Assembly: GCF_000820305.1 (NCBI RefSeq)
Contig: NZ_CDBH01000069.1
Span: 1 to 64,000, forward strand
Source: Aeromonas dhakensis
GTDB taxonomy: Bacteria; Pseudomonadota; Gammaproteobacteria; Enterobacterales; Aeromonadaceae
DNA length: 64,000 bases
Reading direction: 5' to 3'
The notes below the pieces were generated by a model. That model searched no databases. It was not told where the DNA came from and saw only the letters and a program-made list of their open reading frames with translations. The position numbers and the translations under genes were made by a program. The number at the start of each line of letters is the position of its first letter. The stretch's first letter is position 1. Positions 10,418-19,310 of the stretch are shown one piece after another.

Positions 10418-11503
10418 ATGAAGATTCTTGTCACTGGTGGCGCAGGCTTTATCGGCTCGGCGGTTGTTCGTCATATCATCCGGGATACCAACGATTCAGT
10501 TATCAACCTCGATAAACTCACCTATGCGGGCAACCTGGAATCCTTGGCCAGTGTCGCAAACAGTGAACGTTATGCCTTTGAACAGGTGGATATCTGCAAC
10601 CGCGCCGAACTGGATCGGGTGTTTGCCCAGCATCAACCGGATGCCGTGATGCACCTGGCGGCCGAGAGCCACGTCGATCGCTCCATCACAGGCCCTGCCG
10701 ACTTCATCGAGACCAATATTGTCGGTACCTACATGCTGCTGGAAGCGGCTCGCTCCTACTGGAGCGGTCTGGACGAGGTACGCAAGACGGCCTTCCGCTT
10801 CCACCACATCTCCACCGACGAGGTGTATGGCGACCTGCCCCATCCGGATGAAGTCGCCCCCGGTGTGTCACTGCCGCTCTTTACCGAAACCACTCCCTAT
10901 GCCCCCAGCAGTCCCTATTCTGCCTCCAAGGCCTCCAGTGATCATCTGGTGCGAGCCTGGCGCCGTACTTACGGCCTGCCGACCATAGTTACCAACTGTT
11001 CCAACAACTACGGCCCGTTCCACTTCCCCGAGAAGCTGATCCCGCTGGTCATCCTCAATGCGCTGGATGGCAAGCCGCTGCCGGTGTACGGCAAGGGCGA
11101 CCAGATCCGTGACTGGCTCTATGTGGAGGATCACGCCCGCGCGCTTTATACCGTGGTCACCACAGGTGTCATCGGCGAGACCTACAACATCGGCGGCCAC
11201 AACGAGAAACAGAATCTGGAAGTCGTTCATACCATCTGTGATCTGCTGGATGAAATGGTGCCCAAGGCCGGCTCCTATCGCGATCAAATCACCTATGTGG
11301 CGGATCGCCCCGGTCACGATCGCCGCTATGCTATCGATGCCAGCAAGATGAGCGCCGAACTCTCCTGGCAACCGCAAGAGACCTTTGAATCCGGCATTCG
11401 CAAAACCGTGCAGTGGTATCTGGATAACCAGCAGTGGGTCAACAACGTGAAGAGCGGGTCCTATCAATCCTGGATCGAGCAAAACTACGGGGAGCGTGCC
11501 TGA
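10418..11503 (+). CDS. rmlB: dTDP-glucose 4,6-dehydratase
   Basis: Converts dTDP-D-glucose to dTDP-4-keto-6-deoxy-D-glucose, the shared precursor of dTDP-L-rhamnose and of the Fdt amino sugar made by genes further down. The 361-residue protein is an extended short-chain dehydrogenase. It has the NAD motif [13 protein letters not shown] at the N-terminus, [12 protein letters not shown], the active-site STDEVYGD and the [11 protein letters not shown]yr-Lys pair. The start ATG 10418 begins [10 protein letters not shown]; a longer upstream frame reads through the leader and is not family-like. First gene after the JUMPStart element; its stop overlaps the rmlD start by one base. High GC, unlike the later genes. 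Confidence 0.96.
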   Translation: MKILVTGGAGFIGSAVVRHIIRDTNDSVINLDKLTYAGNLESLASVANSERYAFEQVDICNRAELDRVFAQHQPDAVMHLAAESHVDRSITGPADFIETNIVGTYMLLEAARSYWSGLDEVRKTAFRFHHISTDEVYGDLPHPDEVAPGVSLPLFTETTPYAPSSPYSASKASSDHLVRAWRRTYGLPTIVTNCSNNYGPFHFPEKLIPLVILNALDGKPLPVYGKGDQIRDWLYVEDHARALYTVVTTGVIGETYNIGGHNEKQNLEVVHTICDLLDEMVPKAGSYRDQITYVADRPGHDRRYAIDASKMSAELSWQPQETFESGIRKTVQWYLDNQQWVNNVKSGSYQSWIEQNYGERA

Positions 11504-12390
11504 TGCATATTCTGCTGTTTGGCAAGAATGGTCAGGTTGGCTGGGAACTGCAGCGCTCGCTCGCTCCATTGGGCCGGGTCACTGCCGTCGATTTTGACTC
11601 GACCGACTACTGTGGCGACTTCAGCAATCCGGCTGGTGTGGCCGAAACGGTACGCTTGGTCAAACCTGACGTCATTGTGAACGCGGCAGCCCACACGGCA
11701 GTCGACAAGGCGGAAAGTGAACGGGAGTTTGCCGAGCTGCTCAACGCGACCAGCGTGGCCGCTATCGCCAAAGAAGCGGAGTCATTGGGATCCTGGTTGG
11801 TGCACTACTCCACGGACTATGTGTTCGATGGCAGTGGTGAGCGCCCTTGGCTTGAAACCGATGCGACCGCTCCACTCAACGTCTACGGCGAGACCAAGCT
11901 GGCGGGTGAGCAGGCTGCGGCCCTGTGCTCGCGCCACCTGACCTTCCGTACCAGCTGGGTCTACGCTGCCCGTGGCGCCAACTTTGCCAAGACCATGCTG
12001 CGTTTTGGCAAGGAGCGCAGCGAGATGTCGGTCATCAATGACCAGTTTGGCGCCCCGACCGGTGCCGAATTGCTGGCCGATTGCACCGCTCATGCGATCC
12101 GTGCAGCGCAGAGTAAGCCCGAGGTCGCCGGGCTATATCATCTGATTGCCTCCGGCACTACCACCTGGTTTGACTATGCCCAGCTGGTGTTTGCCAACGC
12201 CAGAGAGGCCGGTGTTGAACTGGCGGTCACGCAACTCAATGCCGTGCCGACTAGCGCCTTCCCAACCCCGGCCAAACGCCCCCATAACTCCCGCCTGGAT
12301 ACCAGCAAATTCCAGCGCACCTTCGATCTGGTGCTGCCGGACTGGAAGGTCGGCGTGGAGCGAATGTTGACCGAGATCCTGGGGAAGTAA
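11503..12390 (+). CDS. rmlD: dTDP-4-dehydrorhamnose reductase
   Basis: Last step of dTDP-L-rhamnose synthesis: NAD(P)H-dependent reduction of dTDP-4-keto-L-rhamnose. It has 295 residues. The nucleotide-binding motif is LLFGKNGQVGWEL, followed by NAAAHTAVDKAE, the catalytic context STDYVFDG and YGETKLAGEQ with Tyr-Lys, and RTSWVY. The start ATG overlaps the rmlB stop (TGATG), which indicates coupled translation. Base composition matches rmlB and the core genome. Confidence 0.95.
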   Translation: MHILLFGKNGQVGWELQRSLAPLGRVTAVDFDSTDYCGDFSNPAGVAETVRLVKPDVIVNAAAHTAVDKAESEREFAELLNATSVAAIAKEAESLGSWLVHYSTDYVFDGSGERPWLETDATAPLNVYGETKLAGEQAAALCSRHLTFRTSWVYAARGANFAKTMLRFGKERSEMSVINDQFGAPTGAELLADCTAHAIRAAQSKPEVAGLYHLIASGTTTWFDYAQLVFANAREAGVELAVTQLNAVPTSAFPTPAKRPHNSRLDTSKFQRTFDLVLPDWKVGVERMLTEILGK

Positions 12391-12500
12391 ATCACTGGCC
12401 AGGGATGTATTGAATGCCACTCTGGCTGGCAGGGATAAAACAGAAAGGTGTGGCCTCAAGCCATTCTCTCTTTTGAAATTTAAAATAAGAAACAAGCATT

Positions 12501-13379
12501 ATGACCAAACGTAAAGGCATTATTCTAGCTGGTGGCTCCGGCACCCGTCTCTATCCAGTCACCATGGCTGTGAGCAAGCAGCTGTTGCCCATTTATGACA
12601 AACCGATGATCTACTACCCGCTCAGCACCCTGATGCTGGCGGGCATTCGCGATATTTTGATCATCAGCACCCCGCAAGACACCCCTCGTTTCGAACAATT
12701 GCTGGGTGATGGCAGCCAGTGGGGTCTGAACCTGCAATACAAGGTACAGCCAAGCCCGGACGGGTTGGCCCAGGCCTTTATTCTGGGTGAAGAGTTTATC
12801 GGGTCAGACCCCTGTGCATTGGTACTGGGCGATAACATCTTCTACGGCCACGACCTGCAGAAACAGCTGGAGACGGCAGCAGCCAAAGAGAGTGGCGCCA
12901 CCGTCTTTGCTTACCATGTGCATGACCCTGAGCGTTATGGGGTGGTGGAATTTGATAAGCAAGGTACCGCTATTTCACTGGAAGAGAAGCCGTTGGAGCC
13001 CAAGAGCAACTATGCAGTGACCGGCCTCTATTTCTACGACAAGAGCGTGGTGGAAATCGCCAAGAGCCTGAAGCCGTCGCCGCGTGGTGAGCTGGAAATC
13101 ACCGATGTGAACCGTATCTACCTGGAGCAAGGCAATCTGTCGGTGGCCATGATGGGCCGTGGTTATGCCTGGCTTGATACCGGCACTCATGAAAGCCTGA
13201 TTGAGGCGAGCAATTTTATTCAGACGATTGAAACTAGACAAGGATTAAAAGTTTCCTGCCCAGAGGAAATTGCCTATCGGAAAGGATTCATAGACACAGA
13301 ACAGGTTCGGAATTTGGCTGCACCGCTTGCCAAAAATGAATATGGTCAGTACTTGCTTAAGATGATCAAAGGGAAATAA
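12501..13379 (+). CDS. rmlA: Glucose-1-phosphate thymidylyltransferase
   Basis: Forms dTDP-D-glucose from dTTP and glucose-1-phosphate, the entry step for both dTDP sugars in the cluster. It has 292 residues with the signature [25 protein letters not shown] (given here only as the start [14 protein letters not shown]), then [24 protein letters not shown] and EEKP, as in all RmlA enzymes. A 110-base spacer separates it from rmlD. The coding sequence is GC-rich up to about 13,200 and then abruptly AT-rich over the last 55-60 codons, suggesting a recombination junction inside the gene. The protein remains intact. Confidence 0.96.
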   Translation: MTKRKGIILAGGSGTRLYPVTMAVSKQLLPIYDKPMIYYPLSTLMLAGIRDILIISTPQDTPRFEQLLGDGSQWGLNLQYKVQPSPDGLAQAFILGEEFIGSDPCALVLGDNIFYGHDLQKQLETAAAKESGATVFAYHVHDPERYGVVEFDKQGTAISLEEKPLEPKSNYAVTGLYFYDKSVVEIAKSLKPSPRGELEITDVNRIYLEQGNLSVAMMGRGYAWLDTGTHESLIEASNFIQTIETRQGLKVSCPEEIAYRKGFIDTEQVRNLAAPLAKNEYGQYLLKMIKGK

Positions 13380-13384
13380 TCTGA

Positions 13385-13942
13385 ATGAAATGTATTCAAA
13401 CTGAAATTCCTGAGGTTTTGCTCTTTGAACCTAAGGTTTTTGGCGATGAGCGTGGCTTTTTCTTTGAAAGTTTCAACCATCTGCAGTTTGAAAAGGCTGT
13501 AGGGTATGCGGTCACATTTGTACAAGATAATCACTCCAAATCAAGCCAAGGTGTTTTGCGTGGATTGCATTATCAAGCAGCTCCTCATGCTCAAGGTAAA
13601 TTAGTGCGCTGTATTTCCGGTGAAGTATATGACGTTGCAGTAGATATCCGTCCTGACTCCCCATATTTTGGGCGTTGGGTTGGTGTGCATTTATCTGCCG
13701 AAAATAAAAGACAACTTTGGATACCCGCTGGATTTGCTCATGGTTTTGTAACCCTAAGCGAAACAGCAGAATTTTTGTATAAGACAACAGATTATTATCA
13801 TCCTGAAAGTGAGGGTGCCATCATCTGGAATGACTCAGATTTAAATATTATATGGCCAACATCAAATATAACACTGTCGCAGAAAGATCAGGTAGCACTG
13901 CCACTATCAAGCTATGTTGAGGCTATGAATTTATGCAAGTGA
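13385..13942 (+). CDS. rmlC: dTDP-4-dehydrorhamnose 3,5-epimerase
   Basis: Epimerises dTDP-4-keto-6-deoxyglucose at C3 and C5 on the way to dTDP-L-rhamnose. The 185-residue cupin has the RmlC landmarks: FGDERGFFFESF, QDNHSKSSQGVLRGLHYQ with the catalytic histidine, GEVYDVAVDIR, IPAGFAHGFVTLS and a conserved YKTTDYY. It follows rmlA after 5 bases and overlaps fdtA by 10. The AT-rich composition shows it belongs to the low-GC cassette, unlike rmlB and rmlD. Confidence 0.94.
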   Translation: MKCIQTEIPEVLLFEPKVFGDERGFFFESFNHLQFEKAVGYAVTFVQDNHSKSSQGVLRGLHYQAAPHAQGKLVRCISGEVYDVAVDIRPDSPYFGRWVGVHLSAENKRQLWIPAGFAHGFVTLSETAEFLYKTTDYYHPESEGAIIWNDSDLNIIWPTSNITLSQKDQVALPLSSYVEAMNLCK

Positions 13943-14331
13943 AATTAATCCCGTTACAAACACATGGTGATGAACGTGGTTCACTCGTCGCGCTGGAAGA
14001 AGGAAGGAATATACCTTTTGAAATCAAGCGTGTTTATTACATGTTCAAGACAAACCAAGGGGTTAGACGTGGCTTTCACGCTCATCGGACGTTGAAACAG
14101 GTTGCAATAGCAGTCCGCGGTTCTTGTCGTTTTTTGCTTGATGATGGTCATGAGCGAGTTGAAATCTTGCTGGATAATCCAGCTCAGGGTCTGCTTATTG
14201 AATCATTTATGTGGCGTGAAATGTATGATTTCTCTGATGACTGTGTGTTGATGGTCTTGGCGGACCAACTATATGATGAAAATGATTACGTACGAGATTA
14301 TCAGGTGTTTAGAGAGGCATCAAAGAAATGA
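13933..14331 (+). CDS. fdtA: dTDP-4-keto-6-deoxyglucose 3,4-ketoisomerase (FdtA/QdtA family)
   Basis: Small cupin (132 residues) that moves the keto group of dTDP-4-keto-6-deoxy-D-glucose from C4 to C3, preparing C3 for amination. Diagnostic features are DERGSLVALEEGRNIPF, IKRVYYMF, RRGFHAHRTLKQ with the active-site histidines, and REMYDFSDDCVLMVLADQLYDE shortened here to MYDFSDDCVLMVLAD. FdtA gives the galacto epimer (Fuc3N) and QdtA the gluco epimer (Qui3N); the sequence looks closer to FdtA by recall, but this is not decisive. It overlaps both neighbours and works with fdtB and the acyltransferase. Confidence 0.88.
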   Translation: MQVKLIPLQTHGDERGSLVALEEGRNIPFEIKRVYYMFKTNQGVRRGFHAHRTLKQVAIAVRGSCRFLLDDGHERVEILLDNPAQGLLIESFMWREMYDFSDDCVLMVLADQLYDENDYVRDYQVFREASKK

Positions 14332-15077
14332 TTCACCCAACATCTATTGTTTCTGATAAAGCTGTGATCGGTAAAAATGTTTCAATAGGCGCATACACTA
14401 TCATTTATGATAATGTTTCTATTGAGGATGACACTATTATTGAAGCATTTTGTGAAATCGGAGTTAGTAATAGTCTCTCTGGTGGTGAGCGATTACATAT
14501 AGGTAGAAAATCACACATCCGTTCTCATAGTGTATTCTATGAAGGGTCTGTTTTTGGTGCATCATTAGTAACTGGTCATAGGGTGACTGTTCGCGAGAAA
14601 ACCATTGCTGGAAAAAACCTGCAAATAGGTACTTTGTCTGATATTCAAGGTCATTGTCAGATCGGTGACTATGTTAGAACACACAGTAATGTACATATAG
14701 GTCAGCATAGTAAAATTGGTAATTTTGTATGGATATTTCCATACGTTGTACTCACTAATGATCCTCATCCACCAAGTAATGTAATGCAAGGTGTGACAGT
14801 TAGTGACTATGCAGTTATTGCAACAATGTCAGTTATCTTGCCTGGTGCTTATATTGCAGAAGGGTGTTTGATCGGTGCTCATTCATCTCTGTCTGGGATA
14901 ACGGAAGCTGATACTATTTATGCAGGAGCTCCGGCAAAAGCCGTTGGTGCTACATCCAAGCTGAAGTTAAAAGATGGCTCCAGAAAACCGGCTTACCCAT
15001 GGAGAGCACATTTTACTCGTGGTTATCCTGAGGATGTAGTTCAACAGTGGGTGAAGGAGTTTTCACAAGATGTATAA
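14328..15077 (+). CDS. Left-handed beta-helix N-acyltransferase for a dTDP-3-amino sugar (FdtC/QdtC-like)
   Basis: Predicted to N-acylate dTDP-3-amino-3,6-dideoxyhexose. The 249 residues are built mostly of hexapeptide repeats (for example AVIGKNVSIGAYTI, HIGQHSKIGNFVWI, GAYIAEGCLIGAHSSL) with a short helical tail. Histidine contexts such as VTGHRVTVRE may serve catalysis. Position between fdtA and fdtB fits the third enzyme of the Fdt/Qdt pathway. Known enzymes use acetyl-CoA, but the gene overlaps by 8 bases a PhaJ-like hydratase, so a 3-hydroxyacyl-CoA donor is possible here. Could alternatively be an ordinary acetyltransferase. Confidence 0.78.
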   Translation: MIHPTSIVSDKAVIGKNVSIGAYTIIYDNVSIEDDTIIEAFCEIGVSNSLSGGERLHIGRKSHIRSHSVFYEGSVFGASLVTGHRVTVREKTIAGKNLQIGTLSDIQGHCQIGDYVRTHSNVHIGQHSKIGNFVWIFPYVVLTNDPHPPSNVMQGVTVSDYAVIATMSVILPGAYIAEGCLIGAHSSLSGITEADTIYAGAPAKAVGATSKLKLKDGSRKPAYPWRAHFTRGYPEDVVQQWVKEFSQDV

Positions 15078-15477
15078 ATTAGAAGATATTAAAATAGGTA
15101 TGAGTGAATCATACTCTCAAACGATTACTGATGCCGATGTAAAAGACTTTTCGGGGATATCTGGGGACAAAAACCCTGTTCATATGGATGAGGTATATGC
15201 AAATGAATCTAGATTTGGCAAGCGGATTGCCCATGGAATGTTAAGCTCTAGCTTCTTCTCTGCATTATTTGGTACTAAATTACCAGGACAGGGATGTGTA
15301 TACGTTGCACAAAGCTTGAAATTCAGAAAACCTGTATATATTGGCGATACTGTTACTGCTACAGTAGAAGTCACGTCCATTGATATAGATAAGCGTAGAG
15401 TATTTTTTGATACCTATTGTAAGGTAGGCAAATCAAAAGTAATCACTGGCATTGCAGAAATTTATATTCCAGAGTGA
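15070..15477 (+). CDS. MaoC-family (R)-specific enoyl-CoA hydratase, PhaJ-like
   Basis: Single hot-dog protein of 135 residues, almost the same length as Aeromonas caviae PhaJ, which hydrates trans-2-enoyl-CoA to (R)-3-hydroxyacyl-CoA. The catalytic Asp-x4-His pair is intact (Asp33 and His38 in [10 protein letters not shown]). The overhanging and neighbouring segments [22 protein letters not shown] and [14 protein letters not shown] follow PhaJ closely. It is AT-rich and overlaps the acyltransferase gene, so it belongs to the O-antigen cassette and is not a stray metabolic gene. Proposed role: supply of (R)-3-hydroxybutyryl-CoA or similar to N-acylate the 3-amino sugar. Confidence 0.85.
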   Translation: MYKLEDIKIGMSESYSQTITDADVKDFSGISGDKNPVHMDEVYANESRFGKRIAHGMLSSSFFSALFGTKLPGQGCVYVAQSLKFRKPVYIGDTVTATVEVTSIDIDKRRVFFDTYCKVGKSKVITGIAEIYIPE

Positions 15478-15482
15478 GAAAA

Positions 15483-16586
15483 ATGATTAACTTCCTCGAT
15501 CTTAAAAATGTGAATTCCCGTTATCAACAAGAATTGAAGGATGCATGCGCTCGTGTCATCGATTCAGGTTGGTATATTATGGGTAATGAACTATCTCAGT
15601 TTGAACATGAGTTTTCAAACTACTGTGGCGTAAAGCATGTTTTGGGCGTTGCGAATGGCTTGGATGCACTTATTCTGGTTCTGGATGCTTGGAAAGAGCA
15701 GGGTAAGCTGAAAGCTGGTGATGAAGTCATTGTTCAGGCAAATACCTATATTGCGTCTGTTCTTGCTATCACTCAAAATGATCTTGTTCCAGTATTGGTT
15801 GAACCCGATCCAAATACTTACAATCTATGCCCAGAAATAGTTCGTGCAGCTATTACGAAAAAAACCAAAGCCATTTTACCGGTACATCTTTATGGCCAGC
15901 TTTCTCCAATGCGTGAGATAATGAATATTGCGGAAGAGCATAATCTGCTGGTACTTGAAGATTGTGCCCAAGCCCATGGAGCCATGATTGATGGGTGTAA
16001 GGCCGGCAACTGGGGTGATGCGGCAGCATTCAGTTTCTATCCGGGTAAAAACTTAGGTGCCTTGGGGGATGCTGGCGCTATTGCCACCAATGATGATTCT
16101 TTAGCTGAAGTTGTATGTGCATTGCGCAACTATGGTTCTCATAAAAAGTATGAGAATCTATATCAGGGAGTAAATAGTCGTTTGGATGAAATTCAGGCTG
16201 CTATGCTCAGGGTAAAGCTTGCTTATCTGGAGAGTGATACCACTCGTCGCCAAGAAATAGCAGCACGTTACTGTACTGAAATTACTAATCCAGCAGTTAA
16301 ACTACCTACATTTTATAATCCAGAGAGTCATGTGTGGCATCTTTTTGTCATCCAAAGTGCTACTCGTGAGGCACTGCAATCACATTTGCAGTCTTGTGAT
16401 ATCCAAACCCTTATCCATTATCCTATACCACCTCATAAGCAAGATGCATATAAAATATTTAACCACATGACGTTACCGGTTACAGAACGGTTGCATCGGC
16501 AAGTTTTATCTCTTCCCATGGATCCCACAATGTCTGAAGAGGCTGTAACTCGAGTCATTGCGGCGGTGAATGGATTTATTGAATGA
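15483..16586 (+). CDS. fdtB: dTDP-3-keto-6-deoxyhexose aminotransferase
   Basis: PLP-dependent sugar aminotransferase of the DegT/DnrJ/EryC1 family, 367 residues. It installs the 3-amino group on the FdtA product using glutamate. Features include [28 protein letters not shown], the Asp of [10 protein letters not shown] that contacts PLP, and the Schiff-base lysine in [17 protein letters not shown] (about Lys189). Start: an in-frame GTG at 15474 overlaps the previous stop, but ATG 15483 has a GAGTGAG ribosome-binding stretch just upstream and gives the usual MINFLDLK beginning. Overlaps the flippase gene by 4 bases. Confidence 0.9.
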   Translation: MINFLDLKNVNSRYQQELKDACARVIDSGWYIMGNELSQFEHEFSNYCGVKHVLGVANGLDALILVLDAWKEQGKLKAGDEVIVQANTYIASVLAITQNDLVPVLVEPDPNTYNLCPEIVRAAITKKTKAILPVHLYGQLSPMREIMNIAEEHNLLVLEDCAQAHGAMIDGCKAGNWGDAAAFSFYPGKNLGALGDAGAIATNDDSLAEVVCALRNYGSHKKYENLYQGVNSRLDEIQAAMLRVKLAYLESDTTRRQEIAARYCTEITNPAVKLPTFYNPESHVWHLFVIQSATREALQSHLQSCDIQTLIHYPIPPHKQDAYKIFNHMTLPVTERLHRQVLSLPMDPTMSEEAVTRVIAAVNGFIE

Positions 16587-17833
16587 GACGCTTGTTAACA
16601 GTAACAGCATTTACAGCATTATTGACCCTGCTGAGAATGGTTGCTGGATTTATTATTGCCAAGGTGGTGGCCGTATATACCGGCCCCACCGGCATGGCTA
16701 TGTTGGGACAAGTTCAAAGCATGGTGGGCATGTTAAATGGCCTGGTTACAGCTCCTGCCGGAAATGGTGTTGTGCGGTTTACTGCAGAACATCAGGCTAA
16801 TGGTTATGAGGCATGTGCACCTTGGTGGAAGGCTGCTATTCAGTGGATTGGTATATTATTAGGTGTAGTAATTCCATTAGGATTTTTGTTGGCTAAGCCA
16901 CTATCTATTTGGCTTTTCGGTAATCCTGATTATATTTGGTTGGTTATTATATCTTGTTGTGCACTTCCCTTTTCTGCCGCGAATACGTTAATCGCATCAG
17001 TTATAAATGGTCAGCAGCAGTATCGGCGCTACGTCATAGCTGGTATGATCTCGGTATGTGTGACAACTGTTGTCATGATTGGACTGGTAATTAAGTCAAA
17101 TTTACATGGAGCGTTAATAGCTGCAGCTATAAATAGCAGTATTTCAGGCTTGGTTATGCTAATTATATCTCTGCGGCAGCCTTGGTTTAAAATGCGTTAT
17201 TGGTGGGGGAAAACTGAGCATATACACCGTAAGGCAATAGGTGGCTATGTGCTGATGGCAGTGACTTCTGCTCTGACTGCTCCTGTGGCGTTGATTTTAA
17301 TTAGAAATATTCTGGTGGCCAATGTTGGTTGGGAGGTTGCTGGTTATTGGCAGGCCGTGTGGAAGATATCGGAAGCATATTTAGCTGTAATTACAATGGC
17401 TCTTGGCACTTACTATTTACCTCGATTGTCATCATTAAATAACGTGACGGCCATCAAGGCTGAAATTATTGGTACAGCTAAAATTATTATGCCACTAGTT
17501 GCTATCAGTGCTGGTGGAGTTTATTTATGTAGAGACATAGCTATATCTCTTCTATTTACATCAACTTTTTCACCTGCCCGTGAGCTTTTTTCTATTCAAC
17601 TCGTTGGCGATGTAATAAAAATAGCGAGCTGGCTTGTTGCGTATCCTATGCTATCTCGTGGTGCAGTGAAATGGTTTGTTAGTACAGAAATAATATTTTC
17701 ACTATCATTTGTTATTCTATCTTGGTTGTTTATTATCCACATTGGAGTTGACGGCGTAAACATCGCATATGCCTTAAACTATGCATTATATTTTTCATTT
17801 TTTGTCGTAAACTTTGATAAAATAGCTAAATAA
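16583..17833 (+). CDS. wzx: O-antigen flippase
   Basis: Polytopic inner-membrane protein (416 residues, about 12 hydrophobic segments) that flips undecaprenyl-linked O-units to the periplasm. The beginning, with [20 protein letters not shown] and [18 protein letters not shown], resembles the WzxE/O-antigen translocase branch of the polysaccharide transport family. The gene overlaps fdtB by four bases. Flippases of this branch often occur in clusters making Fuc3N- or Fuc4N-containing glycans. Confidence 0.88.
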   Translation: MRRLLTVTAFTALLTLLRMVAGFIIAKVVAVYTGPTGMAMLGQVQSMVGMLNGLVTAPAGNGVVRFTAEHQANGYEACAPWWKAAIQWIGILLGVVIPLGFLLAKPLSIWLFGNPDYIWLVIISCCALPFSAANTLIASVINGQQQYRRYVIAGMISVCVTTVVMIGLVIKSNLHGALIAAAINSSISGLVMLIISLRQPWFKMRYWWGKTEHIHRKAIGGYVLMAVTSALTAPVALILIRNILVANVGWEVAGYWQAVWKISEAYLAVITMALGTYYLPRLSSLNNVTAIKAEIIGTAKIIMPLVAISAGGVYLCRDIAISLLFTSTFSPARELFSIQLVGDVIKIASWLVAYPMLSRGAVKWFVSTEIIFSLSFVILSWLFIIHIGVDGVNIAYALNYALYFSFFVVNFDKIAK

Positions 17834-17842
17834 GGCAGTTGG

Positions 17843-19267
17843 ATGAGCTCTTCATGCAGCAAAATAATTTTAGAGTTGAAAAATAAAATTACTTCTACTG
17901 ATGATATTGAATATGCAATTTCCTTAGCGGAGGTGTTGGCCAAGTTGCTGTGGTCAAATAATGTTGGGGTTTATAGTTTTCCTGACATAGAGACATATCT
18001 GCAAGTTAAGGTAATAGATTCCATTGGTTCGTCAGAGAATGTTCGCAATGAAGATGGCGAAATTTTATTTGTTATTAGTGAGCCATATCTTGCTGGCGGA
18101 CATACCAGACTGATGGAGCGACTCTCCGAAATGCTGGTTGAAGATGTGGACTTGTTGATTTCTAGACATTCTGGGGATCAAGAAAAAAATAGAATGTCAT
18201 CTTTTTTTGCCAGTGTTATTACAGTGCCCAATTCATTATCAATTTTAAATAAAATAATTCATATATCGGATATATATGCGAAGTATAATAAGCTAATTTT
18301 AAATATTCATCCGGATGATATAATATCAGTATTGTCATGTGGATTAGCTAAAAAGAAAAATCCGGATCTTAAGTGTTTCTTTATAAATCATGCAGACCAT
18401 GTTTTCAATGTAGGTGTAACTGTTGCTGATATATGGTTTGAGATCAGCAATTTTGGCCGAAAAATAGATAAGTTGAGAGGGGTTTGCTGTCCTACTTCAT
18501 TCTTAGGTATCCCATTAGATAAAAATTCTGAGTTTTTTAGTGAAAATATAAAATATCCAAAGTCAAAAGATGATGTGAATAAAATAATTTCTGCTGCTTC
18601 AGGGGCAAAATTTAAGCCGATCAAAGGGGTCTCTATTTTTCCTGCTATATCGGAGATGTTGGCTGATTATCCAAATGCGATCATCTATATAATCGGTGTG
18701 AATTTCTACACTGACTACTGGTGGTGGCCCGTTAAGCTTAAACATTTAAGTCGCTTAAAATTAATAAAAACATTGCCATACACTGAGTATTTATCTTTGA
18801 CGAAAGATTGTGACTTATATATAGATAGTCACCCAATGCCTGGTGGTACTGCATTTGTTGAGCAGTGTTTAAATGGGGTTTATTGTACTGGTATCGAAAG
18901 CCCGCTCCAGGGTTATACTCCCTTAGAGGAAAACAAGCGTAAAGCCGGGCAGTCTGGGTTCAGCATTAATAACCTCGATATAATAATGGAGAGAATAGAA
19001 GCGGTTCATTCTTTTAACAAGGTGAGAGAGCGTTTTCTGAATGTGATTCATCATATGACATGTTCTGGCAATCTTCTCGAATCATATAAGGGGTGGACTG
19101 GCAATGAACACTTCTTAGAGAAAAAGGATTTAAAAATATTTCCCTGTGAAATGTTTTCTCTGGCTTTAAAAGATTTGAAATTAATTACTATTATGATTAA
19201 AACGCATCCGTATATTTTTGTAAAGAGTGTGTTTGTTTTTCTTATTAGAAAAACAATTAAAAAATAA
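17843..19267 (+). CDS. Putative GT-B glycosyltransferase of the O-antigen cluster
   Basis: A 474-residue protein without a family I can name firmly. After about 70 residues of helical sequence there is ILFVISEPYLAGGHTRLMERL, like the N-terminal domain of a GT-B fold. The C-terminal half has IIYIIGVNFYTDYW, a strand pair, then LYIDSHPMPGGTAFVEQCLNG, which recalls the sugar-nucleotide-binding loop of GT41/HMW1C-like enzymes (acidic residue, GGT, E). The last 40 residues are basic and hydrophobic and may attach to the membrane. Very AT-rich. Starts 9 bases after the flippase gene, so a transferase for the O-unit is the likely role. Confidence 0.6.
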   Translation: MSSSCSKIILELKNKITSTDDIEYAISLAEVLAKLLWSNNVGVYSFPDIETYLQVKVIDSIGSSENVRNEDGEILFVISEPYLAGGHTRLMERLSEMLVEDVDLLISRHSGDQEKNRMSSFFASVITVPNSLSILNKIIHISDIYAKYNKLILNIHPDDIISVLSCGLAKKKNPDLKCFFINHADHVFNVGVTVADIWFEISNFGRKIDKLRGVCCPTSFLGIPLDKNSEFFSENIKYPKSKDDVNKIISAASGAKFKPIKGVSIFPAISEMLADYPNAIIYIIGVNFYTDYWWWPVKLKHLSRLKLIKTLPYTEYLSLTKDCDLYIDSHPMPGGTAFVEQCLNGVYCTGIESPLQGYTPLEENKRKAGQSGFSINNLDIIMERIEAVHSFNKVRERFLNVIHHMTCSGNLLESYKGWTGNEHFLEKKDLKIFPCEMFSLALKDLKLITIMIKTHPYIFVKSVFVFLIRKTIKK

Positions 19268-19310
19268 TATGTCATGTAATTATTAACGTAGAGCGAGCAG
19301 AGCGATCATC

